Numbered from the stretch's first letter, positions 36,797-45,589 are shown. The stretch: DNA of 64,000 nt from Achromobacter aloeverae (GCF_004121055.1 NZ_PYAL01000002.1:558001-622000), one strand, 5' to 3'. Made by a program: numbers and translations. Notes: generated by a model from the letters alone, not told the origin.

Positions 36797-38059
36797 GTGG
36801 CAACTGTGAAGAAGCAACCATCTCGCGGCAAGAAAGTCACGACAAAAGCGCGCGCTACTCCCATTGCCATTCCTACAGAAAAACGATCGTACCTGAAGCA
36901 ATCGAACGTACCTGGGGCCTCGCTTGAGGAGGCTCTCCGTATCCCCGAAGCTATTCTTGATCACTACGCCGGGAAGCCGACCGCACCTCTTTATGTTGCC
37001 AAAGCCTTGAACGTTGATCCAAAAGGCTCACAGCTTCGAGTTCTTTCAGGCGCTTCAATCGCCTTTGGCCTCGCCGAGGGAGGCGCTCAGGCAGCAACCA
37101 TGGTCGTTACCGACCTCGCAAAGCGGATCCTTAGACCCAAGGTGGAAGGTATGGACATTCAGGCGCGTAGAGAAGCTGTCTTGCAGCCTAGAGTCTTCGG
37201 AGATTTTCTGCGTCAGTATGATGGTCACCCTTTCCCTCGCCAGGACATCGCAATGAACGTTCTGGAGGAAATGGGTGTGCCGCGTGATAAGGCGCCCCAA
37301 ATTCTCGAACGGATCGACGCTAGTGCTCGGGCTGTTGGCTTCATCGAGGAGATCAGAGGAAAGTCGTATGTGTCCTTAAATGGGGCCGCAAATCAATCAT
37401 CTGCTCCCATAAGCGAGGAACAAGAAACGGTGAGTGCAGACCAAACTGAAGCAGCATATATGGAGTTTGACTCGAGTGTGCCAGAAGAGCAGCAGCAATC
37501 AACATCGGCTCCCCATATCCCTGTCTCTAAACTGTCTGGTCCACTGCCTGTTCAACCCCCCTCGACGGCTCTCGCGACGGCAATTGCGGACGATGAGCGA
37601 CGGCGCAAAGTTTTTGTCACTCATGGCAAGAATCGGGAGTTGGTTGAGCCGATCAAGCGGCTCTTGGAATTTGGTGAGTTGGTGCCTGTTGTTTCAGTGG
37701 AGCGCCAGTCCGTCTCCAAGCCTGTGCCTGAGAAGGTTATGGACGATATGCGAATGTGTGGCGCGGCGATTATTCACGTTGACGCGGATAGGGCACTTGT
37801 TGATGCAGAAGGCGTGGAGCACCTCATGTTGAATCCCAACGTGCTAATCGAAATTGGCGCTGCAATGGCTTTCTATGGAAGGCGCTTCATCTTACTTGTC
37901 CGAGATGGAGTGAAACTTCCTTCTAATCTGCAGGGGCTATATGAAGTACGGTATGTCGACGACAAACTCGATGCTAATGCGACGATCAAGTTGCTTGAGG
38001 CCATCAAGGACATTAAGAATTATTCGCTTCCTACTGAGGGCTCTTTCACGGAAAAGTAA
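36797..38059 (+). CDS. Protein with C-terminal TIR-like nucleotide-binding domain (pfam10137 type)
   Basis: A 420-residue protein. A basic N-terminal tail (1-35) is followed by a helical region of about 40-195 that may contain winged-helix DNA-binding folds. A low-complexity linker (about 200-265) leads to a C-terminal TIR-like domain (about 271-390): KVFVTHGKNRELVEPIKRLL, GAAIIHVDAD and NPNVLIEIGAAMAFYGRRF, with a Glu at about 352 in the expected active-site region. Such domains are NAD-degrading effectors in several bacterial defence systems. GTG at 36797 with GGAGA seven bases upstream is chosen over an ATG 16 codons earlier. No cyclase or other partner gene is adjacent. Confidence 0.8.
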   Translation: MATVKKQPSRGKKVTTKARATPIAIPTEKRSYLKQSNVPGASLEEALRIPEAILDHYAGKPTAPLYVAKALNVDPKGSQLRVLSGASIAFGLAEGGAQAATMVVTDLAKRILRPKVEGMDIQARREAVLQPRVFGDFLRQYDGHPFPRQDIAMNVLEEMGVPRDKAPQILERIDASARAVGFIEEIRGKSYVSLNGAANQSSAPISEEQETVSADQTEAAYMEFDSSVPEEQQQSTSAPHIPVSKLSGPLPVQPPSTALATAIADDERRRKVFVTHGKNRELVEPIKRLLEFGELVPVVSVERQSVSKPVPEKVMDDMRMCGAAIIHVDADRALVDAEGVEHLMLNPNVLIEIGAAMAFYGRRFILLVRDGVKLPSNLQGLYEVRYVDDKLDANATIKLLEAIKDIKNYSLPTEGSFTEK

Positions 38060-38308
38060 GGCGGGGTTGCGGCAAATTTTATTTCCAAAATTAATGAGTT
38101 ACTTCGAATCTGGAGTCAGCCATTTTTTCGTTGTTTCAGCTTTTTGATGTGTTGGCGCGCAAACCAAACGAGCTTTCCCAAAAATAGAGTGACGCACGCT
38201 ATCAATCTCCCCTTTCAACGCTCGATGGTTCTTATTCACCCGTTTTCTGACTGCCCAAGAAGCCCTTATCTGTCATTCACCGCAAATCGGTGAGCTCCCC
38301 CTTTAGGC
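38060..38308. other. Short intergenic gap before the IS30 element
   Basis: About 250 bases, less GC-rich than the core. No gene, terminator or repeat was convincing. Confidence 0.4.
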
Positions 38309-39533
38309 TGTGTATTCAACCGGTCGTTGCAACACACTAGAGGCTGCGCAAGCAGAAGAGGTGTTGCAAATGAAGCAGAGACCTCGAATCTACTACATCG
38401 AAAGTCAGAAGCTCGTGATGTGGGAGCACTGGCGAAAGGGTGACTCGCTTCAGCAGATTGCTCAACTGTTTGACCGAAATCAGTCGTCAATTCAGAGGAT
38501 TCTTGCTGAGACGGGCGGTATTCAGCCCGCGCCGCGCTGTGGATCTTGCCTAGCGCTGTCTTTGGCAGAACGTGAAGAAATTTCTCGGGGTCTGGTCGGC
38601 GGTCAATCGATTCGCTCCATCGCCATAGGGCTCAGGCGTGCGCCCTCAACCGTCAGCAGAGAGATCAAGCGTAATGGTGGGCAGTCGGAATACCGCGCCA
38701 GCCAGGCCGATCAAGCGACGTGGGACAGGGCGCGTCGCCCAAAGCCGTGCAAACTGGCAGACAATTGGCGTTTGGCGCGTTAGTGGCGGAGAAGTTGGCT
38801 TTGCAATGGTCGCCGGAGCAAATCGCCGGTTGGCTGAAACGCGCCTACTGCGGGGACGAGGCCTGCCAAGTGTCGCACGAGACCATTATCGGACGCTCTT
38901 TATCCAAGCGCCCGGAGCCTTGAAAAAGGAGTTCGTAGCGCATCTGCGACGTATCCGAGCCATGCGCCGATCTCGCCACCATACAGAAAAGACGGATGAC
39001 CACGGGCGGATCGTGAATGCGATCTCGATAAGCGAGCGCTGGCCTCAGCGGAGGATCGAGCCGTACCGGGCCACTGGGAAGGCGACCTGCTCTTCGGAAG
39101 TTGTAATAGTCAGATCGCCACGCTGGTCGAAAGGCAGACGCGCTACCTCATACTGATCAAGGTGGCAGCGAAGGACACCGAAACGGTCGTCAATGCGCTG
39201 ATCAGGCATGCTCGGAGGTTGCCTCGTGAGCTATACAATCTCTGACGTGGGACCGAGAAAAGGAAATAGCTGCCCATAGCCGGTTCACTCTAGCCACGGA
39301 TATACAAGTGTTCTTTTGCGATCCACAGAGTCCCTGGCAGCGTGGAACCAACGAAAATACCAATGGCCTCCTCAGGCAATATCTGCCAAAGGGCCTCGAC
39401 CTCAGCGACTACTCGCAGAACAGACTAGATGCTATTGCTAGATGCTTGAACGAGCGTCCGCGAAAGACTCTGGGCTACGAAACGCCGGCCGAGCGATTTA
39501 ACAAGGCTGTTGCAACGACCGGTTGAATGCACA
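38309..39533 (+). mobile_element. IS30-family insertion sequence, inactivated
   Basis: A 1,225-bp element bounded by near-perfect 25-bp inverted repeats: TGTGTATTCAACCGGTCGTT... at 38309-38333 and its complement at 39509-39533, differing at one base. The single transposase frame is broken at several points. Short flanks (GGC before, GTC after) do not show a clear target duplication. Confidence 0.88.
38370..39526 (+). pseudogene. IS30-family transposase, multiply frameshifted
   Basis: Pieces of one transposase appear in successive frames: the N-terminal HTH part (MKQRPRIYYIESQKLVMWEH to APSTVSREIKRNGG), then VAEKLALQWSPEQIAGWLKR in another frame, then DLLFGSCNSQIATLVERQTR-like sequence, and a C-terminal part with [19 protein letters not shown] and [17 protein letters not shown] ending at 39526. 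At least three frame changes and a stop after RELYNL mean no full transposase can be made. Confidence 0.85.
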
Positions 39534-39614
39534 GTCGAAAGCAGCCGTCCGCCAACGCGGTCTCCGACCTACGTAGCCTTTCGGATTTATCAAAATCGGC
39601 TACTTAGCCACTTG

Positions 39615-40328
39615 CTAAATGTTGGCGGCGACCATTGCCGTCTCCACCACTGCATCGCCATCGTAGTAAGTCTGGTACGCCGTCGATCCGGCTCGCCATG
39701 ACACCACGCCGTCTAAGGAAGCATCAACATAAAGAGCGGCTGCAAAATCATCGATTGCAATTGAAGTAGGTATCGTCCACGCCTGATGCGCGGCATGGAG
39801 GCTTCGTCGTCTTTCCTGATCACTGCTGTAATGCACGGCACACCCACCTCGCAGAAATCCCAAGCCGTCGAGCGGACGAAGCATGGCTCGCCCGAGTGAA
39901 TCCGTCACTCCGGCTTCAAACCAGCACATCGCGCCGGCGCTCATGCCTGCAAGTAGTACGCCTCCTTCCCAAGCTTCTTTCAATACGTTATCAAGTCCCC
40001 ACTCGCGCCAAACTGCAAGCGCAGACTTGGTGTTGCCGCCTCCTACGAATATTGCGTCTTGCTCCAGCAGCTTTGTATGAAACTCGGAGACAAGGATGGA
40101 CCTCGAGTCGGGTTGGCGAAAGAACGCGAGATGAGATGTTTCACATCCCATATTGCCGTATGCGGCGTGAAATTTATCGAGATGAGCCGGGAGATCTCCA
40201 CTAGCAGTGGCCAGATAGCAGATCCGCGGCCGGACTTTTCCTGTAAGAGACACAATATATTCGTCGATAGGCGATAAGGTATCTTCCATCATGAAGCCAC
40301 CGCCACCTATGGCCAAAATGCGTTTCAT
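39615..40328 (-). CDS. Peptidase E-like protein (family S51)
   Basis: A 237-residue protein with the class I glutamine amidotransferase-like fold of peptidase E/cyanophycinase. The N-terminal KRILAIGGGGFMME, IFVGGGNT and the nucleophile elbow GMSAGAMCW (Ser at 130) match the family. Classic members hydrolyse Asp-X dipeptides in the cytoplasm. It is intact inside the island, next to an IS30 element, and points towards it. Whether it is a metabolic passenger or part of island function cannot be decided. Confidence 0.85.
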   Translation of the reverse strand: MKRILAIGGGGFMMEDTLSPIDEYIVSLTGKVRPRICYLATASGDLPAHLDKFHAAYGNMGCETSHLAFFRQPDSRSILVSEFHTKLLEQDAIFVGGGNTKSALAVWREWGLDNVLKEAWEGGVLLAGMSAGAMCWFEAGVTDSLGRAMLRPLDGLGFLRGGCAVHYSSDQERRRSLHAAHQAWTIPTSIAIDDFAAALYVDASLDGVVSWRAGSTAYQTYYDGDAVVETAMVAANI

Positions 40329-40450
40329 GTCCCACCCTATGCTTTAGCGAGCATCCCCGCCAATTTGTCGCGCAGTGACAGACAGGGCTGCCCGCTCTGA
40401 AAGTTTGGCAGAGCTAATCCAGATAAATCCCAGCTTACGTGTCTTCGATC

Positions 40451-40476
40451 TCACGTTAAAGCATTCTTTAATGTGA
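40451..40476. promoter_or_regulatory. Candidate operator palindrome with a repeated half-site
   Basis: Arms TCACGTTAAAG (40451-40461) and CTTTAATGTGA (40466-40476) pair at 10 of 11 positions across four bases. The half-site TCTTTAATGTG recurs exactly 30 bases later (about 40495-40505), roughly three helical turns. This pattern suggests a dimeric repressor site. It lies 360 bases before gdhA and just beyond the start of the leftward peptidase gene, so its target is unclear. Confidence 0.4.
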
Positions 40477-40750
40477 TTTGGCTAATGCAAGTGCTCTTTA
40501 ATGTGTGGTGCATGGCCGGGGAGGGGCGCACTCGGGCCTGGCCGGCACGAAGTCCTCTGGGATGGTCGCCCGCGCCGTGCACGGAATCGGCGCCGGGCGC
40601 CGGCGCAGGAGCGCGCATCCGGCGCCGGCCCTCACAGCTCTGTTCGCCTATATGGTTCACATGTAACTTTTATGGAAAACAGGGAATCACCCACACCCGA
40701 TCAGTGACGAACGTCGCGCAAATGCCGCAAAGCAGAGTGTTGTTAATACG

Positions 40751-40786
40751 TCCCTAAATATATCCACTAAAAATTTATTAGGGACG
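40751..40786. promoter_or_regulatory. Inverted repeat in the gdhA promoter region
   Basis: GTCCCTAA (40751-40758) and TTAGGGAC (40779-40786) form a perfect 8-bp inverted repeat spaced by 20 AT-rich bases, ending 52 bases before the gdhA start. Position suits an operator or promoter-embedded regulatory site; no T-run follows. Confidence 0.4.
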
Positions 40787-40838
40787 ACACAAAAATCTCT
40801 GGCAAAATGGCGGCATCCTTTCAACGGAGCCACCCTTC

Positions 40839-42128
40839 ATGTCGCAATCGCCTACCCATGCCTTGCCCTCGTACCTGGACCCGGAACACCTGGGCCCCTG
40901 GGGCGTCTACCTGCAACAGGTCGACCGTGTCACCCCCTACCTGGGTTCCCTGGGCCGCTGGGTCGAAACGCTGAAGCGCCCGAAGCGCGCGCTCATCGTC
41001 GACGTGCCGGTGGAGCTGGACAATGGCCGTATCGCCCATTTCGAGGGCTATCGCGTGCAGCACAACACCTCGCGCGGCCCGGGCAAGGGCGGCGTGCGCT
41101 TCCACCAGGATGTGACGCTGTCGGAAGTGATGGCCCTGTCGGCCTGGATGTCGATCAAGAACGCCGCCGTCAACCTGCCTTACGGCGGCGCCAAGGGCGG
41201 TATCCGCGTGGATCCGCGCACGCTGTCGCAAGCTGAACTGGAGCGCATCACCCGCCGCTACACCAGCGAAATCGGCGTCATCATCGGACCGTCCAAGGAC
41301 ATTCCCGCGCCCGACGTGAACACCAACGCCCAGATCATGGCGTGGATGATGGACACGTATTCCATGAACGAAGGCGCCACCGCCACCGGCGTGGTCACCG
41401 GCAAGCCGATCACGCTGGGCGGCAGCCTGGGCCGTGTCGAGGCGACGGGCCGCGGCGTGTTCGTGGTTGGCTGCGAAGCCGCCCGCGACGCAGGCGTCGA
41501 AGTGGCCGGCGCGCGCGTGATCGTGCAGGGCTTCGGCAACGTAGGCGGTACGGCGGCACGCCTGTTCCATGGCGTCGGCGCCAAGGTCATCGCGGTGCAG
41601 GACCATACCGGCACCATCTACAACCCGGCCGGCCTGGACGTTCCGGAACTGCTGGTGCACGTGTCGCAAAAGGGCGGCGTCGGCGGCTTCGCCAAGGCCG
41701 AGCCCCTCGACCCCAAGGAGTTCTGGACGCTGGAAACCGAATTCCTGATCCCGGCCGCGCTGGAGTCGCAGATCACCGCCGAGAATGCGCCCAGCATCCG
41801 CGCCAAGATCGTCGTGGAAGGCGCCAACGGCCCGACCACCCCGCAGGCCGACGATATCCTGTTCGAGAACGGCACGATGGTAGTGCCCGACGTGCTGGCC
41901 AACGCCGGCGGCGTGACGGTCAGCTACTTCGAATGGGTGCAGGACTTCTCCAGCTTCTTCTGGACCGAGGACGAGATCAACCAGCGCCTCGAACGCATCA
42001 TGCGCGAAGCCTATTCGTCGATCTCGCAAGTGGCACGCGAGCAGAAGGTCACCCTGCGTACAGCGGCCTTCATCGTGGCTTGCACGCGCATCCTGCAAGC
42101 CCGTCAGGTGCGCGGTCTGTATCCGTGA
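40839..42128 (+). CDS. gdhA: Glutamate dehydrogenase (Glu/Leu/Phe/Val family)
   Basis: A 429-residue cytoplasmic enzyme interconverting glutamate and 2-oxoglutarate plus ammonia. The substrate-binding motif [14 protein letters not shown] with the catalytic Lys is at about 120-135 and the dinucleotide-binding loop [13 protein letters not shown] lies in the second domain. Length and sequence pattern match the hexameric NAD(P)-dependent type (about 420-430 residues). Start ATG follows ACGGAG. A long hairpin at 42139-42181 follows the stop. Confidence 0.94.
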   Translation: MSQSPTHALPSYLDPEHLGPWGVYLQQVDRVTPYLGSLGRWVETLKRPKRALIVDVPVELDNGRIAHFEGYRVQHNTSRGPGKGGVRFHQDVTLSEVMALSAWMSIKNAAVNLPYGGAKGGIRVDPRTLSQAELERITRRYTSEIGVIIGPSKDIPAPDVNTNAQIMAWMMDTYSMNEGATATGVVTGKPITLGGSLGRVEATGRGVFVVGCEAARDAGVEVAGARVIVQGFGNVGGTAARLFHGVGAKVIAVQDHTGTIYNPAGLDVPELLVHVSQKGGVGGFAKAEPLDPKEFWTLETEFLIPAALESQITAENAPSIRAKIVVEGANGPTTPQADDILFENGTMVVPDVLANAGGVTVSYFEWVQDFSSFFWTEDEINQRLERIMREAYSSISQVAREQKVTLRTAAFIVACTRILQARQVRGLYP

Positions 42129-42138
42129 TGCAAGCGGA

Positions 42139-42181
42139 CACCGGCCGATAGCCGCGACCCCTGCGCAGCTATCGGCCGGTG
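42139..42181 (+). terminator. Hairpin after gdhA
   Basis: A perfect 14-bp inverted repeat, CACCGGCCGATAGC (42139-42152) and its complement (42168-42181), with a 15-base loop, starting 11 bases after the gdhA stop. No T-run follows, so it may act as a stabilising 3' hairpin or a factor-dependent terminator. Confidence 0.65.
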
Positions 42182-42210
42182 CTTGGAACCCGCGATGCAA
42201 GAAGACGGTT

Positions 42211-42444
42211 ATGGACCTCGGAACTGCCGTAATGCTTGGCGTCCTCGCTGCCGTTGTTGGCTTCGGCCTGTTCGTCGCCAACAACGTCTTGAAGACCGAC
42301 CGTGAAAAGGCGACCGCGAAGCAGGGCTCGTCGCCGACATCGAGCAAGCGGGATACTCAGCCTGACTGGCCTTTGGCGTACCGTCCGGGCGGTACGCCCA
42401 CATGCCGCGTGAAAGCCACGCCGAAAGCGCTGACCGAACTGTAG
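42211..42444 (+). CDS. Possible small single-pass membrane protein
   Basis: A 77-codon frame whose N-terminus reads as one transmembrane helix (LGTAVMLGVLAAVVGFGLFV) followed by a polar, basic tail. It starts 29 bases after the gdhA hairpin with only a weak AAGA site, and its last 88 bases overlap the 3' end of the convergent AraC gene. The tail in the overlap looks like antisense of a real gene, so the frame may be partly decayed. No known family. Confidence 0.35.
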   Translation: MDLGTAVMLGVLAAVVGFGLFVANNVLKTDREKATAKQGSSPTSSKRDTQPDWPLAYRPGGTPTCRVKATPKALTEL

Positions 42445-43274
42445 CCGACACGCTCCGCGATCTCCGCCATGGCGGTTTCCCGTTTCAGCAGCAGCTGCTT
42501 GGCAAGCGCCATGCGCCACGCAAGCAGATATTCCATCGGCGCAATCCCGATAGCGCGGCTGAACCGTTCGAAGAAGCTGGACCGCGAAATGGCGGCCTCC
42601 CGCGCCAACTGGGCCACGGTCCACGGCGCGGCCGGCCGCTCGTGCATGCACCGCAGCGCGTGCGCCAGTCGCGGGTCGGCCAGGCCACGCACCAGCCCCG
42701 GCGACGATGCCGTGGTCGCCGTGGAGCGGAAGGCTTCGATCAGCAGCACTTCCAGCAGCCGGGCCGTTACGATGTCGCGCGCGGGACGGTCGGCGCGCGA
42801 TTCGTCGCCAACCAGCTGTACCAGCGTCGCCAGGCGGTTTTCGCCGCTGACGTGTATCCATTGCGGCAACAGCGGCACCAGCAGGGCGGCATCCGGCGAG
42901 CCGAACAGGCAGTTGCCGACCAGCATGCGCACGTCCTCAACGCCGTCCGGATCCCCTACACGTACTCCCCAAGGCCGATGCGCCATCCGCGTGGTGACCG
43001 TCTCGTCTTCGCGAGGAGGCGGCCGGTCGACGCTGGATGTCGCGAAACTGCGCGCGGCCGGGATCAACACGAAGTCGCCCGAGTTGAGCGTGAGCGTATC
43101 GCTACCCGCAGGGCTATCGATCGTCAGATGGCAGCACCCATCAAGCACGACGAAGAAGAAGGGGCGCCCTGTGTCCGCGCGCCGAATCGCCCAGGGCGCC
43201 GTCGCGACTACGAGCTTCGAGAAGGGCGCGCCGGGCTGCAGAAGGGAAACGATCTCCGCCAAAGGATCGACCAC
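42357..43274 (-). CDS. AraC-family transcriptional regulator (cupin_6 type)
   Basis: A 305-residue regulator: an N-terminal cupin-like sensor (about 10-190; FFFVVLDGCCHLTID, GDFVLIPAARSFATS) and a C-terminal pair of helix-turn-helix motifs (PWTVAQLAREAAISRSSFFE and TAMAEIAERVGYSSVSAF). The start is GTG at 43274. It is divergent from a short-chain dehydrogenase gene with 95 bases between, the typical layout of a regulator controlling its neighbour. Confidence 0.91.
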   Translation of the reverse strand: MVDPLAEIVSLLQPGAPFSKLVVATAPWAIRRADTGRPFFFVVLDGCCHLTIDSPAGSDTLTLNSGDFVLIPAARSFATSSVDRPPPREDETVTTRMAHRPWGVRVGDPDGVEDVRMLVGNCLFGSPDAALLVPLLPQWIHVSGENRLATLVQLVGDESRADRPARDIVTARLLEVLLIEAFRSTATTASSPGLVRGLADPRLAHALRCMHERPAAPWTVAQLAREAAISRSSFFERFSRAIGIAPMEYLLAWRMALAKQLLLKRETAMAEIAERVGYSSVSAFGVAFTRHVGVPPGRYAKGQSG

Positions 43275-43369
43275 GATGGACTATCTCTACAAAAATAGGG
43301 ATCTCCAATTGTAGTCAGTCCACATCGCGACGCCTAAGCTGGTAGTCGTTCACCCCACAGGAGTTTCGA

Positions 43370-44134
43370 ATGCCTTCCACTTCCACCATCCTGATTACAG
43401 GTTGCTCGTCCGGTTTTGGCCTTGAGACCGCGCGCTATTTCCTCGACAAGGGCTGGCGCGTCATTGCGACGATGCGGACGCCGCGCGATGAGCTGCTGCC
43501 GCGTTCCGACCGGCTTCGTATCCTGCCGCTGGATGTGGCCGATGCGGCAAGCATCCGCCGCTGCATCGAATCCGCCGGCCCCATCGATGCCTTGGTCAAT
43601 AACGCGGGTATCGGCTTGCTGGCGCCGATGGAAGGCATCGCAATGGACGATGTCCGCCAGATTTTCGAGACCAATACGCTGGGCACGATCGCAATGACCC
43701 GGGCCGTGCTGCCGCAGTTCCGGGAGCGGCGTGCAGGCGTGGTCGTCAACGTGACCTCCAGCGTGACGCTCAAATCCTTGCCCTTGCTGTCCGTTTATAC
43801 CGCCAGCAAGGCAGCGGTAAATGCCTTCACGGAGTCGCTTGCGTTGGAGCTGGAGCCGTTTTCCGTCCGAGTGCGACTGGTGTTGCCGGGACGGGCGCCA
43901 GGCACGAGTTTCGGCGCCAACGCCCGCCAGCGGATCACGGCCAGCGGGCACGAGGCTTATGCGGGACTCATGAAGCAGGTATTCGCCTCGGTGCAGGATA
44001 CGTCGACGCCGATTACCCACGCAAAGGATGTCGTGGAGGCGGTATGGCAAGCCGTGACCGATCCCTCTGCGCCCATGCGGATTCCCGCGGGAGCCGATGC
44101 GGTCGCGGTAGCCGCGGGTCGTCCAGCAGCGTGA
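43370..44134 (+). CDS. Short-chain dehydrogenase/reductase (SDR)
   Basis: A 254-residue classical SDR oxidoreductase using NAD(P)H. The cofactor loop is TGCSSGFG (about 10-17), NNAG is in LVNNAGIGLLAPM, the catalytic Ser is in NVTSSVTLKS and the YxxxK pair in YTASK. GGAG lies before the ATG. Substrate unknown. The divergent AraC gene is its probable regulator. Confidence 0.91.
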   Translation: MPSTSTILITGCSSGFGLETARYFLDKGWRVIATMRTPRDELLPRSDRLRILPLDVADAASIRRCIESAGPIDALVNNAGIGLLAPMEGIAMDDVRQIFETNTLGTIAMTRAVLPQFRERRAGVVVNVTSSVTLKSLPLLSVYTASKAAVNAFTESLALELEPFSVRVRLVLPGRAPGTSFGANARQRITASGHEAYAGLMKQVFASVQDTSTPITHAKDVVEAVWQAVTDPSAPMRIPAGADAVAVAAGRPAA

Positions 44135-44163
44135 AGCGGGCCGAGCATGGCGGCCGCGTGCTT

Positions 44164-44871
44164 TTACCGCGTGGCCGTCTGCGCCGCGCCGTCGAAACCC
44201 AGCCGCAACGCATGGTCGCGCACATCCGCCGGCCACGCGCTGATCCGCGCAGCGAAACCCTCGCGGTCGTCAGCGAACAGGGCGCGGCTGGCTTCCTCGA
44301 AGCCCGGCAGGTCGCCGCCGATAGCCAGCATGAAGTGATATGCCGCTTCGCGGGCCTTGCGCAGGCGCGCTTTTTCCCCACCGGAACGGCGTGCTTCTTC
44401 CACCAGCTTGCGCAGCGCGATGGACGCGCCGCCGGGTTGCGCCGCCAGCCATTCCCAGTGGCGCGGCAGCAGCGTCACCTCGCGCGCCACCACGCCCAGC
44501 TTGGGGCGTCCACGCCCACGAGGTTGAGCAGGGGGCTCATCGCTCTCCGCGGGTGCCGCCTGCGCGGCGGCGGCTTGCGCCACGACCACGGGATGTCCCT
44601 CCAGCCGGGCGACGACGTCCGCCGTGCCGCCGCGTGTGTCGATATCGATCGTGCGACCGTTGCTGTCGTCGAACAGCAGCAAGGGACCGGCGGCGCCACT
44701 ATCGAGCGCCTCCTTCAGCGCGACCGCCGCTCGCTCGATGGAGCCACTGGCAAGCCGGCGATAGCCGTCGAAACTGGTGAACGAGGCAATGGAGGGGACA
44801 GCGCCGTGCGTAACGGGCGCCGGGGTGGCCAGGTCAGTAGAGGGCATGTTCATGGAAGAGGTCGATGGCAT
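44164..44871 (-). CDS. DUF2239 family protein
   Basis: A 235-residue protein of the uncharacterised DUF2239 family. Recognisable segments are FTSFDGYRRLASGSI at the N-terminal side, GRGRPKLGVVAREVTLLPRHW in the middle and the basic helical region ASIALRKLVEEARRSG followed by AYHFMLAIGGDLPGFEEA. The central RGRPKLG resembles an AT-hook. Function is unknown. The upstream region carries two TACCCGGGTA-type boxes, suggesting a dedicated repressor. The true start may be one of two later ATG codons (MNMPS). Confidence 0.85.
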   Translation of the reverse strand: MPSTSSMNMPSTDLATPAPVTHGAVPSIASFTSFDGYRRLASGSIERAAVALKEALDSGAAGPLLLFDDSNGRTIDIDTRGGTADVVARLEGHPVVVAQAAAAQAAPAESDEPPAQPRGRGRPKLGVVAREVTLLPRHWEWLAAQPGGASIALRKLVEEARRSGGEKARLRKAREAAYHFMLAIGGDLPGFEEASRALFADDREGFAARISAWPADVRDHALRLGFDGAAQTATR

Positions 44872-44885
44872 GGAGTCCTTTAATT

Positions 44886-44926
44886 ATTACCCGGGTATAA
44901 AATAATGTCAATTAAGCCCGGGTAAA
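44886..44926. promoter_or_regulatory. Twin CCCGGG palindromes upstream of the DUF2239 gene
   Basis: TACCCGGGTA at 44888-44897 is a perfect 10-bp palindrome; a second box, GCCCGGGTAA at 44916-44925, follows with a centre spacing of 28 bases. Together they form a larger inverted repeat, TTACCCGGG...CCCGGGTAA, across an AT-rich core containing TATAAAAT. This is what a repressor-controlled promoter would look like. The cognate regulator is not identified. Confidence 0.55.
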
Positions 44927-45019
44927 AAGACGCCCAGATGCGCGACGCCTTGCATGGCGAGAACGATAATTATTCTTAAATAAAAAGTACAGCGAATACT
45001 CGCAGCCGACCCGCACCGT

Positions 45020-45589
45020 TTATTTTGTGTCATTGCCCGTCAGCAGGGCGATCAAACCATCAACGGCTTGCCCGTAAGGAACCACTGAATCCGCCGCCCG
45101 CGCCAGGACATACCCGCCCTGGCGTACCGCCAGGACAGTGGCCGCCAGGGCCCGCGCATCCAACCCGGCGCGCAAGCGGCCGGCAGCCTGTGCTTCGGCC
45201 AGCAAGCTTGCCAGCCGTTCCCCGATCTGGGCAAAGGTGTCCGCCACGGGCTTGCGCAGGGCAGGGTCGGCGACGACCTCCGGATCGGCCGCCAGGCGGC
45301 CAACGCGGCACCCCTTGAGTATGTCCCTCTCCAGGCGGAGATAGCCGACGACACGGTCCAGCGGATCGCCGGGCGCCTCCAGCAAATGGCGGACTTCCTC
45401 CAGTAATTCGGCCGAAGATCGCTCTTCGGCAGCCAACGCCAACGCCGCCTTGCCGCGGAAGTGGTGGTACATGCTGCCTTGGCCGACGCCGGCCATATCC
45501 TGGATGGCGCGGGGGCTGGTGCCCACGTAGCCGCGCTCCCAAAGCAGGGCCTGGGTCGTTTCGATGAGTTTGTCCGCGGAGGTCGTCAT
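45020..45589 (-). CDS. TetR/AcrR-family transcriptional repressor
   Basis: A 189-residue repressor. The N-terminal TetR helix-turn-helix is clear (VGTSPRAIQDMAGVGQGSMY followed by HHFRGKAALALAA, about 22-55), and the C-terminal half is the helical ligand-binding region. It is transcribed divergently from an MFS efflux pump with a 72-base gap containing a perfect inverted repeat (45599-45651), so it should repress the pump and itself. Confidence 0.93.
   Translation of the reverse strand: MTTSADKLIETTQALLWERGYVGTSPRAIQDMAGVGQGSMYHHFRGKAALALAAEERSSAELLEEVRHLLEAPGDPLDRVVGYLRLERDILKGCRVGRLAADPEVVADPALRKPVADTFAQIGERLASLLAEAQAAGRLRAGLDARALAATVLAVRQGGYVLARAADSVVPYGQAVDGLIALLTGNDTK

Larger units (their letters stand above)
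40329..40838. other. Right edge of the accessory island, upstream of gdhA
   Basis: 510 bases without a supportable gene. It contains a palindromic element plus a repeat of its half-site (40451-40506), a very GC-rich patch (about 40510-40640), and an AT-rich stretch with an inverted repeat (40751-40786) just ahead of gdhA. Core-like composition resumes here. No integrase, tRNA or direct repeat matching the left edge was found. Confidence 0.45.

Noticed and set aside
30000-40900. Search for a CRISPR array in the accessory island
   Set aside because: No regularly spaced repeats of 25-40 bases with unique spacers were found.
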